A stretch of 62,522 bases of DNA from Setaria digitata (Eukaryota; Nematoda; Chromadorea; Rhabditida; Setariidae), in NCBI GenBank assembly GCA_003640385.1, contig RCAB01000384.1, positions 1-62,522 on the forward strand, read 5' to 3'. Both the position numbers and the translations under genes were made by a program. Position 1 is the stretch's first letter. Every line of letters begins with the position of its first letter. The notes below the pieces were generated by a model. That model saw only the letters and a program-made list of their open reading frames with translations. It ran no database searches and was not told where the DNA came from. Positions 50,011-62,522 of the stretch are shown piece by piece.

Positions 50011-51377
50011 TAGCAGCATGAATTACAATTTTGATACTTTTTTTTTTATATTTGCATTTCCTGTTTCTAATTCATTTTATGCTTTAAATCAGTAACACTT
50101 CAACAGCGTGCATTGACAAAATCTTTTTTATCAAACTAATTAAAGGCATAAAATTAAATTAAAAATTCTAAAAATAATTACTAAAAATAATTGAAGATGA
50201 CCAATCATTTCTCACTATAAAATAGGTAATAAAAATTGCTTGCAAAAAAAGTTACATTTTGGAAAGATATCGCTAAAGAGCTACTGTAAACGATTTGTTT
50301 TGCCAGCAATTTTTATGACAGGCTTTGAATTAATTTCTAACGGGTTCTTTCATATTTCATTGTTTGTTGAAATAAATGTAGTTTCTTTTTTTTTTTTATT
50401 ATTATTATTATCACAATCATCACTAGCGTTATCATTGTTTTCCATTTTTCTATTATGAATTTGTTCTAATCTCTCCTTCTTTCTGGTTTTTTTCATGAGC
50501 TTTTTGAGCATTTTTATATTCTAGTGCAATGTTAACAATTGCTATAAAACTTGTATTATTATTTTTTAACCATTATCATAATATTTTTTAGCATCATAGC
50601 TTTTTATCAAATACTATAATATTATCGGCTGACCAATTATCATACATTTTCATTACTGGAAAAAAAGAAAAAATTTTTCTCTAATATTATACATATACCG
50701 TTCGAAATTTTCATACCTTTTAGCTTTCCTAAATTGCACTTCGAAATTAATAGTAATTAATAGTAAATTAATTTACATAATTGGTCATTTATCATACTCA
50801 TTTTATTAATGTTTTTGTGTTTTTAGTCAAAGCTTAATTTATGACACTGAATGACACATGACATTTTTGTCCACTGTCATTTATTATGAAATTAGAATTA
50901 GAATTGACCATAAACAATTGATCGTTCAAATTTTTAATATGAAACATGGTAGCAGTGATCATTTCTTGTTTTATAGAATAAAGTGAAGAAGACCAAATTT
51001 TGGCTACATTCATCAACATTTGATTTATAATTTCACAAAATTTTATATAATTCTGAATTTTATGCAGCGGCAAAGGCATACTTCATCTTAAATTGATTTG
51101 CCATTGACATTTTTTTGCGACATAAAAAAATATGAATCTTTTTTCCTAACACAAAATTCTGGATATTTTCACCAAAAATATCATAACTTAATATTCAACA
51201 ACTGAAGCAATCATTGCCAAATTGATAACTCAATTTAATAAAAAATATTTCCACAAAAATGTAAAGCAAAATGTTGCTTTACATATATGAATGAATAAAT
51301 TGGCAAATAAAGTAAACCAATAAATAATATATAACATAAACAAATATATGTTATACATATATGCATACATAATATTA
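50011..51377. other. Intergenic, no gene supported
   Basis: AT-rich sequence after the lectin gene with short microsatellite-like ATT runs (about 50398-50415). No coding, RNA or mobile-element signature is seen. Confidence 0.6.
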
Positions 51378-52325
51378 TTTGTTGTAAGCAAATATTTTAA
51401 ATTAAATACCGCTTGAATTTTTCTAGATACTTCTGGTTTTTCTTAATGTTTCTTTCATTTTGCGATTTGAATCAATCCTTTTTTTTTTTTTTCAAATTAA
51501 CATTTAAATTTGCAAAATATGCAAATGTGAGGTGGAAAGAAAATAAGATTATGATAACATGATAAAGAAAGAAGGAAAAAAATTCTGTCATTTAAAAATG
51601 ACGCTTATTTCATCGTTAGTGTTTGAGGTTTCATATATTTAAAAATTANATATTTTCATAAAAAGAAATTTGTATTTAATTTATCAATTTGCCATTTTAT
51701 CGGTCAGATTAAGCATGTTATCAAGTTTTATATAGCAGCACTTTATTAAAAATAAGATTTATTATCATATTATTTTTATTAGTATGAATAGGCATTGTTG
51801 CTATTCCTTTTATTGTTGTTATTGTTGTCCTAATCATTGCTGGCCTCATTTTATATTGTTATTATTTCTAATCATTCATTATTAATTAATTAATAATATT
51901 TATTATAACCGGCTATAGTAACAATAACACTAATGCCAGTTTTCTTATGTGTTTATTGCTGATATTTTTTTTAGTAATTTTTGATTAGCTTAATTTTGAC
52001 CAAATATAATAACTTGCAATGATAAAACTGCAAAACTTGCTTTTATTTATTCATATTCCTACTGATCTTTAAATAGATGAAACTTCAAACGCTAACGATG
52101 AAATAAGCATCATTTTCAAATGACAGAATTTTTTTCTTTCTTTCTTTATCATGTCATCACAATGTCTTTTTCCACCTCACGTTTGCATATTTTGCAAATT
52201 TAAATCTTAATTTGAAAAAAAGAATGAGTCAAATCGCGAAATGAAAGAAACATTAAGAAAAATCAGAAGCATCCAGAAAAATTCAGTAGTATTCAATTTA
52301 AAATATTTGCTTATAGCAAAGTTTG
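51378..52325. mobile_element. Fold-back element with arms of about 255-263 bp
   Basis: The segment 51378-51640 is the reverse complement, at roughly 85-90 percent identity by eye, of 52070-52325, with about 430 bases between the arms. Matching blocks include gcaaatattttaaatt, cttaatgtttctttcat, caaaatatgcaaa, acatgataaagaaagaa and cttatttcatcgttag against their complements. The interior is AT-rich, has no open frame of note and contains an n at 51649. The structure fits a fold-back or long-TIR non-autonomous transposon, or an old inverted duplication. No clear target-site duplication is seen. Confidence 0.65.
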
Positions 52326-54607
52326 AGAGGAGATACTTGGTAATAACTTTCAATAATTGTCACATGACAAGCTTCTGTATGTATTGATGTTGAATTTGCT
52401 GGCAATTTACCAACGTGCTACCGGATTGTTGAAATGAAGAACTAATTATACTGCAGTGTAGAAACACTTTAAATAGCATTGAGAGATTAGTTCCATTTAT
52501 TTATTTACTTTATTTTCAAGTCGAAAGAAACAAAAAACTTTTTTCTCTTACACGTATACCTTTCTGGCATCACTTTACTGAACAAGCAGCAACCATAAGC
52601 ACATTAATTAATGGAATTATTTTCTTTGATGTGTTAAAGGTTTCTTTTTGTACTTTACTGAGATTTCATGATTTTAAATAAGAATCGATTCTGTTGTGTT
52701 TTCAGACTTCACCTCTGTAACAGTTACATTAATATTTAAATGAAGGAATAGCTCCTTTTAAATAAACTTTGTCCAGCCCCAAATTTTACCTTTCACATTC
52801 TAAATCATCTGATTTCAGCTTTTCATTCTTCATTTCGCTGCTTCAGCACTAACATTAACTTAGCAGTACAGTTTCCTTTAAACAATTTCCAAAAAAGAAA
52901 TTATATTAGATCCAAAATATGCTGGTAAAAATAATTCATCCGATATTCATATTTCATTTCGAAACAATTTCATCTCATCACTGTTGAAAAGAATGAAGTT
53001 ATAAACATATCAATCAGTATTCGTGACATTCAACGTAGTATGATATGAAGCAAAGCCATAAATGACCAGCATTTCATCGAAGTTATAAATAGCTACAGTT
53101 TGCAGCTCTTCCATTATTTGTATTAGCTAATCCAAAAGATAAAAGATAAAGGTCATCCACGACAACAATGAATTTGACACTTCGCTGGAGACGGATGGCC
53201 TATATCTCATTGTTTTAAGATTAAATTAACTGCTCGAAATCAAACCGATATTCAACTTTCGGTAAGGAAAACGATGAAGAATCGTTATAATAATCACATA
53301 AGTATGGAGAATTAAAGTAAAGAAACAGATAAAAAGAAGTAACACCACTTCGGATATTGCTAGCTCCGATGAGATCTACTTCTCCAGTGGTGAATGAAGC
53401 AAAGCTACAGGATAAAATTGGCGAAAATTAATTACCACAGTAATAATTCAATATGGAACAAGTCCAAAACCAAATCGGTGTAAGAAACAACCCTTTCATA
53501 TGTGTTTTATAAATACCACTTTTCAGTTACGCATTCATTCAATATTAGAAATGCCTTGATATTCCATTATGACAACAGTATCTACAAATAAATTCTAATT
53601 CACCTTTTCTAATTTTGCAAGCAACCAATATCAGTAATCCTAATGAAGATTAGCAGTGGATGCCGTCCAGCTGAAAATTCAAGCTCTACTTATTATTGTT
53701 CCTTAAGAACATATTCTGACAAATAAATGTAGCCCATTACTGTGGAAATATTTCCAAATGAATGTAAAAAAGTTTCACTTCAATCTCACAAAAGTAAAAA
53801 ATAGCTAAATGCACCTCGTCACAATAAAAAAGAGATGCTGATGATGAAGAGGCACAACATAGAGAAAAAGCACAGAAAACAACAGATAAATACACGAATA
53901 TATCACATAATAAAAAGGAGAAATCGCAAAACGGAAAATGAAAATATCATAAAACAAAATAAAGACAAAACTTTTAAAGGGAAAATCGCAAAATTCAAAA
54001 TGAAAATATCATTATACAAGATCAAGATAAAAATCAATATAACAAATGAAAGTATCAACATCTGAAGTTTCTTACAAATCAAAGAAAAAATGATAAAACA
54101 AATATTGGTAGTGCTGAACGGGTGAAAAACACATTTCCTGGAAAGACGAGAAATATAATGCTAAGGGATGCAATTCACGAAAAACAAGTGTAAATACCAA
54201 TAAATCACAAAATGAAATTTTGCACTTAAGAGAGAATGCTGTAATTGAGTCACGAATAAAAAGTGAATGAATACGGTCCAAATTGTTATTACAGCCGATT
54301 AATCAAAAAAAAATTTTCAATTAATCATGCACCTGCATCTTATAAAAATAACATAAAACCTAGACATTATACAACGCTACCAATAATTATATCCATCTAG
54401 TTAATAAAAACGGTCTTCATTACCCAAATTAACTAAAGTTCTTTTCCATTTTGCCATTTTTACAAGACCTGTGATCTTTGTAATATATATCAAAGTGGGA
54501 TATTACACAACACTAAGTAATAAAAGCTGGAGATGGAAAGAGAAAGCAGGAATCTAATGCAAATTACACAGAAAACTCTTGCCTAGAATATAAAATCCAC
54601 TCTCAAT
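52326..54607. other. Intergenic, no gene supported
   Basis: No exon-like sequence stands out. An A-rich imperfect tandem duplication of about 60 bases lies near 53920-54030 (units contain atcgcaaaa and aaatgaaaatatcat). The 76-codon frame there is Lys/Ile-rich and is a by-product of the repeat. Confidence 0.55.
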
Positions 54608-54613
54608 TTTATT
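54608..54613 (-). terminator. Polyadenylation hexamer, PAK gene
   Basis: AATAAA on the minus strand about 33 bases after the PAK stop codon. Confidence 0.6.
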
Positions 54614-54645
54614 TCTATTTTCCAAAACTAAATTTACCCACTGTC

Positions 54646-59000
<4,355 letters not shown>

Positions 59001-60949
59001 TCTCTAGAAAAAATTGAATATATACAGTTACAGAATTCTAAATATGAAAAAAAAAAAATACTTTAAAAAAATATTGAAAGGAGCATAAAATACGAAAGAT
59101 ATGTGATGAGTGATTATTTCTAGGTAGATACAATTCACAGGACTTATAATGTATGATTTTACCTTAAGAATTGTCCTTGAAAGAAGTTATCTGTTCCAAG
59201 CTATCCTTCACCAATTCTTTCCCGCGGAAATGCACTTCACCCTACTTTCGAGACTCTCTTCTTTCCTTGTCTATTTAAACTACATTGGTCGCTTTATATA
59301 TCTCAGAGAAATCCAGCAAAACTGATTGCCTTAATAATTTATGAAAGCAACGACAATGACAATAACAATTACAACTTCTCCAAGTTAATTCGTTTCGCCT
59401 TTAACAACAGACCTTCACCTAGGACTTCTGTACCACAGATCCCGTACGAAATATCCGAGAGATAATACAAACTAAGGGCATTGTTTCACTCTGCACTGAC
59501 TAGAATGTCCTTCCACCTTGCCTAGATCTAACTTCTCGTTTCCTGGAAAACCTCAGTCCGTTCACACTCAATTCACTTCCATATCCCACACACCGGGACG
59601 ATATGAAATGTGTTGATCTCAAATGTTGTTATGCTATACAAAACTATCAGCCATCGTGATTTAATACTGTCCTATCATGACTATATAATTCTGATTATAT
59701 CTGATAAGAGATATCGAATTATGGTCATAACTGCAGAGCTAATGATTACTCTAAGAAGTGTCCGCTACTTCAATAAATAAATGACTTTTCAAATTTGAAA
59801 TTTTTCACTTTTAATACTCGCATTGTGGAATTCAATTCAATTCCGAGACTAAAATTGCAACTTAATTAATATTTTTGTGATGTATTTGCACGATGTCTCT
59901 TCTATCTTACATGAATGTGTCGACCAATGAGCGAATAAGACAGTGGAGGATATTTTCTGCTCCGAAATGATCCGGAATAATTCCCTTATCACTTTCTCTA
60001 ATCACTACAGCTAGTCATTATATTTTCACTCTGACTGTAAATCTTAAAGAATTTTTTGCGCCCGACTGTCTCAGTTCTATTTCCGGATCGCTTTAGTTCT
60101 GTCTCGTACTCCTGACGCCTCATTGGTTTCATTCTCTTCATGTCATTTCTATCCGATCTCTTTCTGTTTTCACTGCTAAGAAGCTTAATTACGTAGTGTT
60201 TGAGGAAGATAATTAAGCTACTGTAATTCAGACCTCTTACAACAATGTATGTTCCCTTTCACAATCTTCCTTCTGTCACAGGTGGCTACTGTTGGCAGAG
60301 AGAAGTTTTTTTGTTGGTGCGAAAAGTAATGGTAATTGAATGGAACGAAAATCTCTTCCATTTCTCAGCTGGTGAGAAAGATAACAAAGGGAGTAAAAAA
60401 TCAGATCAGCAGGTAGTGAAAAATTGGAATTTATTAATTAACAAATCTTTTAACTTGAAAAAGCTTTAAGTATGATTTGGAAACCAACACTATTATCCTA
60501 GGTAAGTTCCAAATCATTATTCGACCTGATCATCTGAATAGCAGCAGAAAATTCTGACAATATTATGAAATAATATTAATTGGAATTTAGCAATTCAGGA
60601 CGTAATTGATATTAGAAATTTTCATAAATTTCATTTTAAAAAAGCTTTAAACATGGTAAATGTACTGGAAAAAGAATGAATAACGATCTACATCACACGG
60701 ATTTTTTGACGAATGTTTATTTGTTTAAATGGGAGCCTTCTGTCAAAATTTAAATAGTGAGAAGAGTGATTAGTATTATCACGACAAGCGAACAATTGTA
60801 GAAGAAAGAAGCATGCAAGAATTTATTAAGGCATTGGTGATTGTAAAGTTTTTAACATATAAGGAGATTCTGCTCATAAAAGCTGATAACCATAAGTAAC
60901 ATAATATTAGGAATTTTAAAAAATTTGGAACAATTTAAAATATCACTAA
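59001..60949. promoter_or_regulatory. Upstream region of the PAK gene
   Basis: Directly before the PAK ATG (minus strand) lies ttttctagaga, a likely spliced-leader or 5' UTR intron acceptor (AG at 59004-59005). The region 59170-60240 is less AT-biased than the rest of the window, as expected for promoter and untranslated exon sequence. No other gene is supported; a 74-codon plus-strand frame at 60245 (start MYVPFHNLPS) has no further evidence. Confidence 0.4.
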
Positions 60950-62509
60950 TTATCCTTCTTTTTCCCACATTTGCTGTATAATTTCGATATGTTGTTGAGC
61001 GTTTATATCTGAATCAGGTTGTTCACCCACTCTATTAGAAGTACCACATCGGATACATCGTATCCATTGAACAGCTCGATTACGCATTTGATCCACTCTC
61101 AGAATAAATAGGATTGATATGGCATTGCTAAATATTGCAATTCCAAAACTTGTGATTTCCTGTAATCAGTAATTGTCAGTAAAACATTCCTTATCATGGA
61201 TATTACAGAGAAGTTTCTTCCTTTTCTCTTTTTATCAGCTCAGTTCAGAATCTGATGCTAATTGATAACAATTAATCATTTATCATACTGTGAACTCCGA
61301 AATGTGCCACATGCATTAGAACTTATCCCTAATTATCAGTTCTGATAATTACTTACTTTCAAAACAGCAAACTGAATGAGATCGATCGAGTGTAAATTCG
61401 TCAGCAACAATGTTCCTGCGATATTCATGAGAGAGCTCATGACATACATTAAGGTTGCTATAACCATCGTCTTTGATGTTTTCATATTTTCCCGAACTTG
61501 ATAACGCGATGATAACGAATCCATTGCTTTTCGTAGTTTAAGTCTAAACTAGAGGAACAATCTATATCCATAGCTATGAATATTGCATTAATATGCAAAT
61601 AAGTCTCAAATCCCAAAAACTCATCATTAATTATGGACAAATGATACTCTTCATTCAAGCATTTAATTACACAAAACTCACTTCAGCAGAAAATAAAATC
61701 AGAGAAAATTTTCACGTACTTCATTTTGCTTTTACTGATCATATGTGTTATGTAAAATAGAAAAAAAATGCCAATCAGTATTGGAATTTCCATCGCCAAC
61801 TTCAAGTATGGGACAGCACTGGCAGTAACCGATGAGCAGTAACTTTTGTAGAAATTACTGCTGCGAGGAAATTTTAGGGCTGTTTTGATACTGAGTGCTA
61901 TCTCGAACCACTGAAAGATGAAAATTCATATTTTGGAGTTAGAGTTTTTCTTTTCTTTCAATGATACAATTAATTTCAAGCTGCAGGCAAATCATCGAGT
62001 CTATCAAGTGGTAAATGAATGATAGATTGAATTTATAAATTAGTAAACGGGTAAATGAATTTGAAAGTTGGAAGTCTTCTCAATTTGAACGTGAACAGTT
62101 CAAATACAAACTGTTAGTGGTATGACAAAAAGCACAATTGGATAATTCCATTTTTCATAGGTCTGATAGAAAAACAAAGCGATGACTCGTTCAATCATCA
62201 CTGTTATAAATGCATATCGAAGACATCTGATAGGTGCTGATCCAAAAGAACTTAAGATTTTGCACTTCACTGAGCCGTCCAGAAACGAGCATTGATCCTG
62301 AAATCAATGAGTTTTTCAGATATTTAGATCGCAATTCTCTTCAAACGGTAGCGAAAGTAAAAAAATAGGAATTATTCAGAACAGAAAAGTACCTCATAAA
62401 ATATCATGCGATAGATGAAAATAGATGATCGAAAGATCGTCACAGATGATCGAATAATTAACAAAGCCGATAAATTAACCAATAATAGTCTCAAATTTAT
62501 ATGGAAAAT
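60950..62509 (-). CDS. Seven-transmembrane chemoreceptor, Sra/Srab-like, 5' end outside the window
   Basis: Five exons, all phase 0: 62393-62509, 62112-62297, 61716-61910, 61357-61548, 60950-61159; about 299 residues, with the N terminus beyond the right edge. The protein has alternating hydrophobic helices: INLRLLLVNLSALLIIRSS; YPIVLFVIPLT; LKLAMEIPILIGIFFLFYIT; TMVIATLMYVMSSLMNIAGT; GIAIFSNAISILFILRV. Between helices lies LSSRYQVREN, a signature I associate with the Srab/Sra serpentine receptors of C. elegans, and the family Cys is present in DQCSFLDGSVKC. The cytoplasmic tail is hydrophilic and ends QQMWEKEG. Such receptors sense chemical cues in neurons. Subfamily assignment is from memory of motifs only. 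Confidence 0.78.
61331..61352. repeat. Short palindrome in a chemoreceptor intron
   Basis: ctaattatcag and ctgataatta face each other with a two-base spacer; ten-base arms. Likely incidental. Confidence 0.6.
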
Positions 62510-62522
62510 CTGAAAAAGTATC

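Noticed and set aside
53835..54065. 76-codon Lys/Ile-rich frame
   Set aside because: It is generated by an A-rich imperfect tandem duplication and has no coding character.

Overview
The window is AT-rich nuclear DNA from a nematode, most likely a spirurid or filarial (clade III) worm. The evidence is the gene content (SAS-6, ShK/SXC-domain and C-type lectin secreted proteins, a serpentine chemoreceptor of the Sra/Srab type), small exons with TTTCAG-type acceptors, and acceptor sites just upstream of start codons as expected for spliced-leader addition. The assignment rests on my own reading of the proteins; no database search was possible. I saw no rRNA, tRNA, CRISPR array or bacterial insertion.

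Layout. 1-12.8 kb is almost empty: a two-exon secreted peptide gene (minus, 6730-7305) ending in Gly-Arg-Lys-Lys, plus three scaffold joins marked by a single n and flanked by copied sequence. 12.8-18.9 kb is a plus-strand gene cluster: a small charged protein, ALG13 (N-glycan initiation) and the centriole protein SAS-6 in 13 exons. 20.1-22.5 kb (minus) is a secreted protein with three ShK domains and a polythreonine linker; a possible antisense gene is nested in one of its introns. 23.5-24.0 kb (minus) is an unrecognised two-exon gene. 24.7-29.0 kb (plus) is mitochondrial GABA transaminase in 12 exons. 30.1-33.0 kb (plus) is an apparently intact DNMT2/TRDMT1 cytosine-5 methyltransferase, a family absent from C. 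elegans. 33.6-34.4 kb (minus) is an unrecognised secreted protein with a weak Ig-like look.

34.4-47.1 kb is a gene desert with two scaffold joins and a 24-bp minisatellite. 47.1-50.0 kb (plus) is a secreted single-CTLD protein without the canonical sugar-binding motifs. 51.4-52.3 kb holds a fold-back element with arms of about 255-263 bp. 54.6-59.0 kb (minus) is a group II p21-activated kinase (PAK4/pak-2 type) in 12 exons. 60.95 kb to the right edge (minus) is the 3' part of a seven-transmembrane chemoreceptor whose N terminus lies outside the window.

Apart from the possible 12.8-18.9 kb polycistron, the genes look independently expressed. Exon boundaries were set by hand from splice signals, reading phase and remembered family conservation, so poorly conserved segments (PAK linker, DNMT2 exon 5/6 junction, SAS-6 tail) are less certain than the domains.
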